Source: Mnemiopsis leidyi (Eukaryota; Ctenophora; Tentaculata; Lobata; Bolinopsidae). From it: DNA of 21,187 nt. The position numbers were made by a program, and so were the translations under genes. Location of the stretch: assembly GCA_000226015.1 (NCBI GenBank), contig JH154806.1, positions 151,237 to 172,423 of the forward strand. Direction: 5' to 3'. The notes under the pieces are model-generated. The model did no database searches. It was given only the letters and a program-made list of their open reading frames with translations, and was not told the origin of the DNA. Of this stretch, positions 14,701 through 21,187 are shown in pieces (position 1 is the first letter of the stretch; each line of letters starts with the position of its first letter).

Positions 14701-17700
14701 TAATATGTGAAACTGAAACATATATGTCTAAAATGGATGTCTGAAAATGTTGAATGTTTGAATGATTGCTACAAAATATGCTGAAAACAAATGCAAATGA
14801 TTCACAACATTCTAAAAATTAACTTCACAGCAGCAGAAATAAACTTTAGTACTTTACAACAAATGAACTAAAAGTAACTAATAGTGATACCTATTTCGTT
14901 ACATTTAGGTTTAACTCCAAAGAGAAAGTCGGTGTCTTGGTTACACGTGACAAGGTTGTCACCCCGTAACTCTCTGTCTCCCGAACAGCTGACTGTCACA
15001 ACTGTGTTGTAACTTACAGGGAAGGAATTGTCCGTAAACAGATCTAACATGTCACTCGGTAAACCGGTACACAGCTCTGTAGTGGTTTTGTTTTAGTGAG
15101 AAGGTTTCATTCAGTGTTTGAAAGTGAGCGGAGATAGTTTCATTCAGTGTTTGAAAGTGAGCGGAGATAGTTTCATTCAGTGTTTAAAAGTGATCAGCGG
15201 AGATAGTTTCATTCAGTGTTTAAAAGTGAGCGGAGATAGTTCTATACGGCGTTTAAAAGTGAGCGGAGATAGTTTCATTCAGTGTTTAAAAGAATCAAGT
15301 GGGTAACAAAATTCAAATAATCGAAAGTAAGACATCACTGTTTTCTAGCTTTTCATTGAGAAAAATTTGTGACCCCCACCCCCCTCTGTTGAATCGGATG
15401 TTGATAAGCTCCTTGCTTACTTTCTTTACAGAAATTGACGTGATGATCATATGACATCCGTGTAATTAATTTCAGACGAAACGTTCTTTTTTTTCTTTTT
15501 ATTTTTTTTTCAGAGTTGCGAGATTTGTGTGTTACCGCGCGACAATGCGCAGAGAAAGCCGGCAGTACTTACTTTCCTTACAGAAAGGAAGCTGACCATC
15601 AATAGATCGGAAGTGTTCCTCCCTGATACAAGTGATGACGTCACTGCCCTCCAAGGAGTACCCAGAACCACACGTCACCGTGACAGGAGTGTTGTAGGAC
15701 ACCGGGAACTTGGTTCCAGTTCCAAGGTTCGGTATGTCCGGTATTTGACTACATCTGTCTGCAAGAATATATTTATAGAACTTGGAGATAATATTTGGTT
15801 TATCGGATTATAATCTCGCAATAGATCCTGTAATACTTCAGAACAGAACTAAACAGAGCAGAAATAAATTCAGACGAGCAAGTTACAGTGAATACTTCAT
15901 ACGTGGAAGGAGCCCTGCAGATAATGGTAATGAACCCAAAAAAGCAAAGTACCAAATGATCAAATCATTAAATCAATCAGGATGATCAAACCTAATGTAC
16001 AAACAGGATCGCTGGAAAATATAAACGTTCTCCCGTCTCGACAGGTGACAGGAGTGTCCCCAGTAAGGGTGTACCCGGGACTACACTTCAGGGACACTTC
16101 ACTCCCGGGTGGCAGGGGAACTGTGTCTCTGTTTTCATATTCGTCCAGCTCTCTGGTAGTCCCTCACACGACTCTGGGATAAAGTCTGACTTGAATCTGG
16201 TGAAATCCCTTAAGTATGCTTTTACTTTTTGAGTATTTAAAAAACAATAAAAATATTCCGGTTTTTAAGCGTTGCTATAATACTACTGATAAGCTATAAA
16301 CCCATGAATAAAGTGCCTAATTGGACATTCTCCAAACGTATGATTATCATTCAGATCAGAAAATATCTTACCGCATTTTGTATTGATTTCGTTGGCAAGG
16401 GATCTAAGTGGACAGGGTCTACACAACCCAGCACCCACAGAACTGATTGTGTTTTCTGGACATCGTTCACACTCCGACATAGAACTGTCTCTATAGGTGC
16501 CGCTTTGACAGGGCTCTAAAGTGATGCATTTTAATTCTAAGGTTCAATAACGGCGTAGCAAACTTTTTTTTATATGTAAAATTAATCGCTGCGGAAAAGT
16601 TGGTTATTTGCAACATAACGAATGTCTGCAGGGCTGATTTTTTGATCTTTCTGAGCGGTGTATGTGCACAAATTGTCGTTATCACTACATTTACCGCAAA
16701 AAGTTTTCTGAAGATTAGCTTGATGACCAGTAATGCAGAGAGTGCAAGATTCAGCCCCATCTGAACTAACACTGTTTACAGAACATGTCTCACAGTTTGC
16801 CTTTTCAACTGGTCTGTATGTTCCCGCCGAACAGGAATCTGAAATTTTCATCTTTCACCAAGCTCCTGGTCGGATCTGAATATCAAAATCCTCAAGGCAA
16901 TCAGGTATGCTAAGTAAATGCTGAAGCCGAAATATTGTAGAGTTTTTAAGGCTTTAAAAAGGTAAGTTACCACATTGGGTCCGTTCATCATTAGAAACAG
17001 TTCCTGCAGGACAAGAAGTACATGAAGTAGCTCCAGTTTCTTCTGCTATCGAGTTTACAGGACACTTAGTGCAGTTAGTGACTGAGCTATCTTTATACGT
17101 TCCAGCACCGCATTGAACTGCAATGGTAATATGGATAAGCCATACATTTTGAAATTTTTTTATATCTAACTTACTAAAAACATATGGCTGAACTTCAGTT
17201 TTAGTAGTTAAGGTAAATTACCACAATGTGTCCGTTCATCATTAGAAACAGTTCCTGCAGGACAAGAAGCACATGAAGTAGCTCCAGTTTCTTCTGCTAT
17301 CGAGTTTACAGGACACTTAGTGCAGTTAGTGACTGTGCTGTCTTTATACGTTCCAGCACTACATTCAACTGAAATATCGAATATAGAATTGTTAAATTCA
17401 TAAAAACATTGTTCATAGTTAAATTATGACACTTTAAGGCTCTTTTATTCGTATTATCAATAAATGATAGCAATATTAAAATGTCGGCTGGGAGGTGTAG
17501 CTTGGTTTTATCCACGCACCCCAATCAGCAGACCGGGGTTTGATCCCCGGCTGTGGCAAGTTTGCCAGACTGTGTTTGAAACAGCTGCAGCCGGAAATTT
17601 TCACTTGATCCTGGCGGTGGCTCACGCCCCCCTCCCCCCTTCAGCTAGTTTAGTGCTCCTAATGATGTGGCTCAGGGTTGAAAGCAGATGAGCACCTAAG

Positions 17701-20345
17701 GCTATCCCATCTAAAGGAGTGGCCCAAATTTGCTTTTATTGAATGTAACTCCAATTTAAATTAGGAATCAGATGTACGTACTTATTTCATATCTGATCGA
17801 TTTTTAATGATTATTGATTACGCCAATTTTATTGCAGCCACTTAATCTGGGCTTGGGCTATTGTTAATTGTGAATTGTCCTTTAACGCATCATTGATCAA
17901 TGAAGACGCACGATCAAATCTATATAATATAGTCGCATAAGGACAAGCTCAATTCTTCCCTTTAACTCTATCAAACCACAGGACAGTGCAGTAAGTGTAC
18001 ACACTAATTCATTTATACCTCAGCAAATGCTAAATATTTTCAACAATATGCAGCTTATATATACCTTCGCTGTGCCTATAGTCCACACATTTAGTACATT
18101 CACAGTGTTGGTCTGTTTTCCCACACCAGCCGCCAGAAGAACAGCAGTAATGTAAGAAGTTCGAATGTGGGTCACATTCTGAGGGAGCACCATTTTGTAA
18201 CGGGTAACTGGGCCCACATTTTCCATCGCCCCTCCACTTTCTTTCTGCAGTTTTACGTTTTGTTCAAAGTATAAATATAATAATCTTAGGCCGAACAAAG
18301 CCACCCCCTTTCCAAAGGCAAGGAGGGTCTGAGGACCCCGACAAATGCCCGTCATAATGGAGGAGGGAGACCCGGGCCAATGGCCCCGACGACACGGCCA
18401 AAGTTAAACGCACGCCGGAAAATAGTAAAAACGTTTTCAAGAAAAACCTGCAGTATAAATTGCTATAGGAGCTAATCAAAACATGTGAACTTACCCACAA
18501 TCCTATAAAAGTCGGAGGCGGTATCTCCTGCTTGGAACTTTATCCGTGCAGCGTCCAGGGACCACTTGTGGGCACAAATAGATTGTACTCCATTTTGAAA
18601 TTGGTAATTCAGCACTTGTTCGTCGTTACACCTGTAACATAATGTCCGCATCAATATGATGAGAAACTTAACGGCTACTTTTTTCGGGAGTTACCGAGGT
18701 GCAGCGATTCTGACACCAAATAAAACTCCTGCAATGACAAACCCTTTTCTGAGCTCCTTCAAACATCAGGTCAATTTCTTTAAACGGGCGTACTCAGCTG
18801 GGAGACATAGCTTCGGAGAACCGACCCATACATTCAACGTCATGGGAAGCCAGCACTATAGATTACATATCTGCGTATCGGTCAGCCTCGATAACATAGA
18901 GTCCGCCACTTTCGGGTCAGTTGCATTTCGCAATATTCTGACTATAGATCACTCTCAATGTCAATCTCCAGGAATCTGCTTCAAAGACAGTCAGATGACA
19001 TTGCACTCGCAGGTATCAGCGATGCCCCAGGCTTGTAAGTGGGTTGAATCGGGCAATTTAGCCCAAGACGTACTGCTACTTAATGTCAAGTGGCACAAAA
19101 AGCCCAACTCCACATCGACACGATGAAACGCTTCATCGTGCGACCTATTTACTGACCAAACGTAGTTGTTCAACTCATGAACACTGTGACGTATATATAG
19201 TAACACTATATCAAGATCTTGCTGGGTCCATCACGGCGAGAAAAAAGCGGCAGGCGTCACAACAAAAAAAGTGGATTGACATCAGCTGTATTATTATTAT
19301 CGCACTCGTTTTCTATTATAATGATAAAAGAGCTTAAAACTTAACACTTTTGGCACGTTAAGGCAACACCTTGGCATAATTTAATTTTGGTTAGAGATAA
19401 TAACAACCTTTTAACTATATTAGATTCATTCGTGTATATTCAAGATGGGGGTGTTAGTGCACTTCCTTGACAAATTTATGTTTAATTACTGTTTAATTCC
19501 TGAACGTAAATGTATCGTTACGCGAAACTGAAAATTGGGAAGTCAAAGCTTGGGATCCTAATATACTTCTACTCATGTATATAGTAATATCATTCATTGG
19601 CGATATTTAACCAAAACTATTCACTTCGAAATTTTTTAACCTAAATTAGTTGCCGTTCTTAGTTGAAGCATTACAGTGGCAAAATTTTCAACTTCTAAAG
19701 GTGTAAAAAGCTGTGCACTACATCTTTTGCGCTTACCAAACTCGAAGAGAACCGCTGGTTTCCGTAATTTTCCAAATCTTTATTCTGTCGGTAGTGGGAA
19801 CTATAGCAGATTGACCGCTGCCGAAATCATCTTTTGAAGTAGAATGGGTACACTTTCCGACATGGTATCTCAATGCAGCATCAAAGTAAATCATCAGGGC
19901 GGCAATATTCGTGTCGCTTGTTGCATCGTACACTTTAAATGTCAATACATCTCCACTTCCCAGAGTAGAATCGGTCTTTATCTGGAGCTCTTCGTTTTCC
20001 AAATCAAGCGAAATGTATTTTTCTTTTGTTACCGCCAGCCAGGCTACAAAGAAGGGAAAATTTTATAACTTAGTTAAATATATTGATATAAAATTTCAAA
20101 ATGCCTTATAAATTGTTGCTCCCACAAAAATCTATGGAGTAATAAGAGTTAATGTTTTAGTGTAATTAACTCATAATGACTACGAAGTGAAGCAAGTGTT
20201 TGCTTGAAAAGACCACCAAGTAGATTGTGAAAAATAAACTAGAAACATGTATGCATAAAGACGTTTAAAACATCTTAATTTTACCTGCGATTGTTTGAGA
20301 TGATACCAGCAGTACTACCAAGCGAAACCAAATTAAACGAATCAT
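11654..20345 (-). CDS. Secreted or surface mosaic protein: signal peptide, unassigned domain, hevein-like, 4 ephrin-receptor-like, 7 sushi/CCP (joined exons)
   Basis: Minus-strand join: 20345-20285, 20043-19737, 18631-18495, 18244-18065, 17368-17222, 17117-16971, 16838-16695, 16515-16372, 16173-15992, 15758-15573, 15076-14891, 13931-13746, 13472-13293, 13141-12962, 12135-11950 and probably 11763-11654. All junctions are GT-AG; all modules are phase 1-1 except the two-exon unit 20043-18495, which is phase 1-1 as a pair. The product would be about 887 residues. Hevein and sushi modules bind chitin-type glycans and proteins respectively in known families, so a recognition role (innate immunity, adhesion or extracellular matrix) is plausible but inferred. 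The exon at 16173-15992 is one base short, so as written the frame stops at 16088 unless that exon is skipped. No orthologue recognised. Confidence 0.75.
11950..12135 (-). CDS. Sushi/CCP exon 7
   Basis: 186 nt, phase 1-1, acceptor TTTATAG, donor AAAG|GTAAGC. One complete CCP: DTCTG at the start, then a Tyr-containing strand before the second Cys (ITVACDP), the third Cys (VITCERG) and the fourth Cys (RRPKCVSKG). The plus-strand open frames here are shadows. Confidence 0.85.
12136..12961 (-). other. Intron containing a foldback MITE
   Basis: Between CCP exons 6 and 7. AT-rich on the left (12136-12462); the rest is mostly the MITE at 12465-12936. The plus-strand open frame at 12550-12753 is the AT-rich core of that element. 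Confidence 0.7.
12465..12936. mobile_element. Foldback MITE with 15-bp terminal inverted repeats and TA target duplication
   Basis: AGGGGTCGTTCACAT at the left end is matched exactly in inverted form at 12922-12936, and both ends are flanked by TA. The two subterminal arms are also partly inverted copies: a G-rich tract with GATGACG and CCAATGATGATG on the left, and C-rich tracts with CGTCATCATTGG on the right. The AT-rich core has no transposase. The TA duplication suggests mobilisation by a Tc1/mariner-type transposase, but family assignment is inference. Confidence 0.85.
12962..12994 (-). repeat. Perfect hairpin (14-bp arms, 5-nt loop) abutting a splice donor
   Basis: On the minus strand CTTTTGACATTGGA, loop GAACG, TCCAATGTCAAAAG, followed directly by the donor GTACGT at 12961. 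In the pre-mRNA the stem would sit right against the 5' splice site. Confidence 0.9.
12962..13141 (-). CDS. Sushi/CCP exon 6, fourth cysteine missing
   Basis: 180 nt, phase 1-1. The exon keeps Cys I (DTCKELP), Cys II (VEVRCQPGY) and Cys III (NTITCIEG) but ends ERPMSKG where its neighbour has RRPKCVSKG, so Cys IV and one neighbouring residue are gone. The last 14 nt are the exact inverted copy of a segment 19 nt upstream. The module should lack its Cys II-Cys IV disulfide. Confidence 0.8.
13293..13472 (-). CDS. Sushi/CCP exon 5
   Basis: 180 nt, acceptor GTTTCAG, donor TTAC|GTAAGT. Complete CCP with CRELPDIW, VELECIPGYSL, VITCVKD and PKCTL carrying the four cysteines. About 13500-13590 the intron repeats the segment GTCTGAAACATAGAAATT found at the acceptor, a small local duplication of the splice-site region. 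Confidence 0.9.
13746..13931 (-). CDS. Sushi/CCP exon 4
   Basis: 186 nt, acceptor CATCCAG, donor ATTG|GTAAGT. Complete CCP: GTCSELPLN, LVVTCTDGFTF, RLITCLQD and FPSCTIG hold the four cysteines. Its first 17-18 nt and its acceptor form the first unit of the ~51-bp array immediately upstream. Confidence 0.9.
13914..14575. repeat. ~51-bp minisatellite carrying a 3' splice site, about 12-13 units
   Basis: Units consist of an AAGTTCCTGGATGATTTG-type core, TTTGTTATAAG, a CGGGTCTTACTAC-like stretch and an AATTACGAG-like stretch. The first two starts (13921, 13972) are 51 bp apart; others vary from about 45 to 57. Read on the minus strand, each good copy contains AACAAATCATCCAG followed by GAACTT, which is the real acceptor and first exon bases of CCP exon 4. 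Confidence 0.9.
14576..14890 (-). other. Intron remainder with a possible dead CCP exon start
   Basis: Around 14630-14665 the minus strand reads TTTATCTCAG then AGCCATGTGAAG, resembling the acceptor and first codons of CCP exon 1 (TTTATCCCAG then AGTCGTGTGAGG). It hits a stop after a few codons, and no further CCP similarity follows. The rest is AT-rich intron. Confidence 0.35.
14891..15076 (-). CDS. Sushi/CCP exon 3
   Basis: 186 nt, acceptor CCACTACAG, donor ATAG|GTATCA. Complete CCP: ELCTGLPSD, VTVSCSGD, NLVTCNQD and KPKCNEIG carry the four cysteines. Confidence 0.9.
15099..15305. repeat. 33-bp minisatellite, about 6 units
   Basis: The unit GAGCGGAGATAGTTTCATTC plus AGTGTTTAAAAGT repeats every 33 bp, one copy with a 3-bp insertion. 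It starts just upstream (minus strand) of the CCP exon 3 acceptor. The plus-strand KVSGDSFIQCL repeat frame is a by-product. Confidence 0.9.
15573..15758 (-). CDS. Sushi/CCP exon 2
   Basis: 186 nt, acceptor CTTGCAG, donor GAAA|GTAAGT. Complete CCP: DRCSQIPDI, VTVTCGSGYSL, VITCIREE and LPFCKES carry the four cysteines. Confidence 0.9.
15992..16173 (-). pseudogene. Sushi/CCP exon 1, frameshifted by one base
   Basis: Starts normally after TTTATCCCAG (ESCEGLPESWTNMKTETQ). The length is 182 nt, whereas the sibling exons are 180 or 186. One base is missing near 16119-16120; after that point the +1 frame restores a normal CCP (PGSEVSLKCSPGYTLTG, then VTCRDG and DPVC). As written the frame reads TGA at 16090-16088. 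The donor GTTTGA is also poor compared with GTAAGT-type sites in siblings. A homopolymer sequencing error is possible. Because sibling exons are phase 1-1, skipping this exon would keep the rest in frame. Confidence 0.75.
16372..16515 (-). CDS. Ephrin-receptor-like Cys-rich module 4
   Basis: 144 nt, phase 1-1, acceptor ACTTTAG, donor TGCG|GTAAGA. Encodes EPCQSGTYRD, CERCPENTISS, GLCRPCP and a closing TKCG: the C-x(2)-G-T-Y and C-x2-C-P pattern of GCC2/GCC3 modules. Confidence 0.85.
16695..16838 (-). CDS. Ephrin-receptor-like Cys-rich module 3
   Basis: 144 nt, phase 1-1, acceptor AATTTCAG, donor TGCG|GTAAAT. DSCSAGTYRP, CETCSVNSVSS, ESCTLCITG and TFCG show the same six-cysteine pattern. Confidence 0.85.
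16971..17117 (-). CDS. Ephrin-receptor-like Cys-rich module 2
   Basis: 147 nt, phase 1-1. VQCGAGTYKD, CTKCPVNSIAE, TSCTSCPAGT and TQCG. It differs from the neighbouring module 1 at only about 8 of 147 bases (5 residues), and flanking donor sequence is also alike, so these are a recent tandem exon duplication or are kept alike by gene conversion. Confidence 0.9.
17222..17368 (-). CDS. Ephrin-receptor-like Cys-rich module 1
   Basis: 147 nt, phase 1-1, acceptor TATTTCAG, donor TGTG|GTAATT. VECSAGTYKD, CTKCPVNSIAE, TSCASCPAGT and THCG. Near-identical partner of the exon at 16971-17117. Confidence 0.9.
17369..18064 (-). other. Intron with a SINE
   Basis: Between the hevein-like exon and the first ephrin-receptor-like exon. 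Besides the SINE at about 17483-17717 it is AT-rich sequence with no supportable feature. The short ORF at 17306-17524 is a shadow of the exon plus SINE. Confidence 0.7.
17483..17717 (+). mobile_element. tRNA-derived SINE
   Basis: The 5' part has a pol III A-box-like TGTAGCTTGG and a B-box-like GGTTTGATCCC (17537-17547) in a CCGGGG/CCCCGG stem, about 40 bp apart as in a tRNA. A non-tRNA body follows (CAGCTGCAGCCGG, a GGCGGTGGCTCACGCCCCCC tract and GGGTTGAAAGCAGATGAG). No clear target duplication was found, so the ends are approximate. It does not fold as an intact tRNA. Confidence 0.65.
18065..18244 (-). CDS. Hevein-like (chitin-binding type 1) module exon
   Basis: 180 nt, phase 1-1, acceptor ACTGCAG, donor GAAG|GTATAT. 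It encodes KWRGDGKCGPSYPLQNG, then a Cys-rich core with CCSSGGWCGKTDQHCEC and TKCVDYR. The CCS-x3-WCG-x3-x-HC core matches the hevein fold (CCSQxGWCG-x-T-x2-YC), whose aromatic residues contact N-acetylglucosamine. Likely a glycan-binding module; ligand untested. Confidence 0.8.
18245..18494 (-). other. Intron with a GC-rich insert
   Basis: About 18,290-18,415 is clearly GC-rich within AT-rich flanks (AGACCCGGGCCAATGGCCCC and CCGACGACACGGCC blocks) and encodes nothing recognisable. It may be a fragment of a dispersed repeat. Confidence 0.4.
18495..18631 (-). CDS. Unassigned extracellular domain, second exon
   Basis: 137 nt, phase 2 in, phase 1 out; acceptor GTTACAG, donor GTGG|GTAAGT. CNDEQVLNYQF, SICAHKWSLDAARIKF and GDTASDFYRIVG complete the domain begun in 19737-20043. 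Not recognised with confidence. Confidence 0.8.
18632..19736 (-). other. Long intron with a GC-richer segment of unknown origin
   Basis: Roughly 18,640-19,260 is less AT-rich than its flanks and contains a 156-codon plus-strand open frame (18656-19126) with no recognisable domain. Just after it, at 19119-19140, is a perfect inverted repeat (CACGATGAA, 4 nt, TTCATCGTG). It may be a mobile-element relic or chance. The remainder (19,260-19,736) is plain AT-rich intron. Confidence 0.4.
19737..20043 (-). CDS. Unassigned extracellular domain, first exon
   Basis: 307 nt, phase 1 in, phase 2 out; acceptor CTTTGTAG, donor TTTG|GTAAGC. It follows the signal peptide with KEKYISLDLENEELQIKT, then LTFKVYDATSDTNIAALMIY and IKIWKITETSGSLRVW. 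With the next exon it forms a ~145-residue domain of alternating hydrophobic strands with few cysteines, probably a beta-sandwich. It faintly recalls the farnesoic-acid-O-methyltransferase-like extracellular domain (PF12248), but I would not assign it. Confidence 0.75.
20285..20345 (-). CDS. Signal-peptide exon
   Basis: ATG at 20345, 20 codons plus one base, donor GCAG|GTAAAA. MIRLIWFRLVVLLVSSQTIA is a textbook signal peptide (basic start, hydrophobic core, small residues at the end) and joins in phase 1 to the next exon. Upstream, CCCTTTATCAG resembles a splice acceptor, so a 5' non-coding exon probably lies to the right. Confidence 0.8.
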
Positions 20346-20801
20346 TTGCCTTCACTGATAAAGGGAAAAAGATAGCAGTAAAATCTTAGGACGTAAAACA
20401 AAAGTTTTAGAAAGAATACATTGTACCGTTATTGTTAATACATTGTTTCGATCATATACCTGTTACCAAAAACACATATACATGCGAAATTTACTAGGTT
20501 TCGTAGTTATAAATTTTTAGTATCTTCACGTATATTATATTTTCACATGATCAAGTGGGCTTATTAACTAATTATACTATGCCACTGAACATGAACAAAA
20601 CAAAGATCAATAATTAAGAAAAATTATAATATAGATTATAGACAACCTTAATATGTATAGATTATAGACCACCTTACAACGTAAATGTGGCAACAGCATG
20701 CCTTATGATTAGCGTTGTAACATCCTAAGGAACTATAAAAGTATAACTGTCACTTAGCCCAGATACTTATGAGCCTCAGCCTGTACATGGTGGAGACTTA
20801 C
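20346..20801 (-). other. Intron or 5' flank, AT-rich
   Basis: Nothing supportable except the acceptor-like sequence at about 20358-20375 on the minus strand. Confidence 0.5.
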
Positions 20802-20886
20802 CGGGCGATGCGCGGCTCTCTCTAGCCTGAGGTCCCCAGGTAATGTAAGACAATACCATTAGTCCAAGCAGTCCATATAAAACCAT
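20802..20886 (-). CDS. Candidate alternative leader exon
   Basis: ATG at 20886; MVLYGLLGLMVLSYITW is hydrophobic and signal-like, followed by a polar stretch (GPQARESRASP) and a strong donor CCCG|GTAAGT in phase 1. That phase would join directly to the exon at 20043-19737, skipping the other leader exon. Splicing into the 20345 exon instead would break the frame. Could be an alternative first exon, part of another gene, or chance. Confidence 0.35.
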
Positions 20887-20914
20887 GTTAACGCGGATCA
20901 GGGGCAAAAATTTG

Positions 20915-21125
20915 TCGCGGTTTTTAAGGCCAAAAATCGCGGTGCCGCGACAAGCCAAAATTCCAAAAATCGCGGCCTTGTCGCGGTCAAAATCATGAAA
21001 ATCGCGGCAATGTCGCGGCAAAAATCGTGAAAATCGCGGCTATGTCGCGGCAAAAATCGTGAAAATCGCGGCTATGTCGCGGCAAAAATCGTGAAAATCG
21101 CGGCTTTGTCGCGGCAAAAATTGTA
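20915..21125. repeat. CpG-rich 32-bp tandem array
   Basis: Units of GAAAATCGCGGCTATGTCGC plus GGCAAAAATCGT repeat every 32 bp (TGTCGCGG at 21011, 21043, 21075, 21107), with diverged copies to the left. Many CpGs in an otherwise AT-rich region. Similar CCGCGACAAA fragments occur near 329 and 8034. Confidence 0.9.
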
Positions 21126-21187
21126 AATATAGGGCTTAGAGTATAATTAATGCAACCATTTTTTCAATTGCCTAATGCTATTGTTTG

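Noticed and set aside
15118-15306. Plus-strand repeat protein KVSGDSFIQCL
   Set aside because: By-product of the 33-bp array inside an intron of the minus-strand gene; no start context or splice evidence.
15529-16182. Plus-strand frames across CCP exons 1 and 2
   Set aside because: The minus-strand reading gives cysteine-conserved CCP modules with matching splice sites; these are shadows.
17483-17560. A functional tRNA gene
   Set aside because: A- and B-box-like motifs are present, but no complete cloverleaf forms and the sequence runs into a non-tRNA body, so it is a SINE.

Overview
The window is nuclear DNA from an animal, probably an invertebrate. It is AT-rich, both genes are split by GT-AG introns, and one encodes a mosaic extracellular protein built from phase-1 exons. 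I cannot name the species. The domain mix (sushi, ephrin-receptor-like and hevein-like modules) would fit an invertebrate deuterostome such as a tunicate or lancelet, but that is inference. Two multi-exon genes converge on about position 11,580.

Left half, plus strand: a C2H2 zinc-finger gene. Seven coding exons can be joined in frame (6611-6692, 7482-7561, 7755-7858, 8155-8260, 9579-9690, 9936-10146, 10386-11056). They encode seven zinc fingers followed by a low-complexity C-terminal region with short tandem repeats. The 5' end is not certain; a phase-compatible candidate first exon lies at 5344-5390, just downstream of a cluster of CACGTG and CCAAT motifs. The octamer TCACGTGA occurs about eleven times left of 11,057 and was not found to the right of it.

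Right half, minus strand: a secreted or surface-anchored mosaic protein of about 887 residues. In order it has a signal peptide (20285-20345), a two-exon unassigned beta-rich domain (19737-20043, 18495-18631), a hevein-like chitin-binding module (18065-18244), four ephrin-receptor-like Cys-rich modules (GCC2/GCC3 type, 17368 down to 16372), seven sushi/CCP exons (16173 down to 11950) and probably a short hydrophobic tail (11654-11763). Nearly all junctions are phase 1, as in shuffled extracellular modules. The first CCP exon is one base short and runs into a stop. The sixth lacks its fourth cysteine and ends in a perfect hairpin.

Repeats shape the locus. A 21-bp intronic minisatellite begins on the 5' splice site of a zinc-finger exon, and a ~51-bp one begins on the 3' splice site of a CCP exon, so each array carries many decoy copies of a real splice site. 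There are also a 472-bp foldback MITE, a tRNA-derived SINE, a diverged ~140-bp satellite at the left, a 33-bp array and a CpG-rich 32-bp array at the right edge. Large intergenic and intronic stretches hold nothing I can support.
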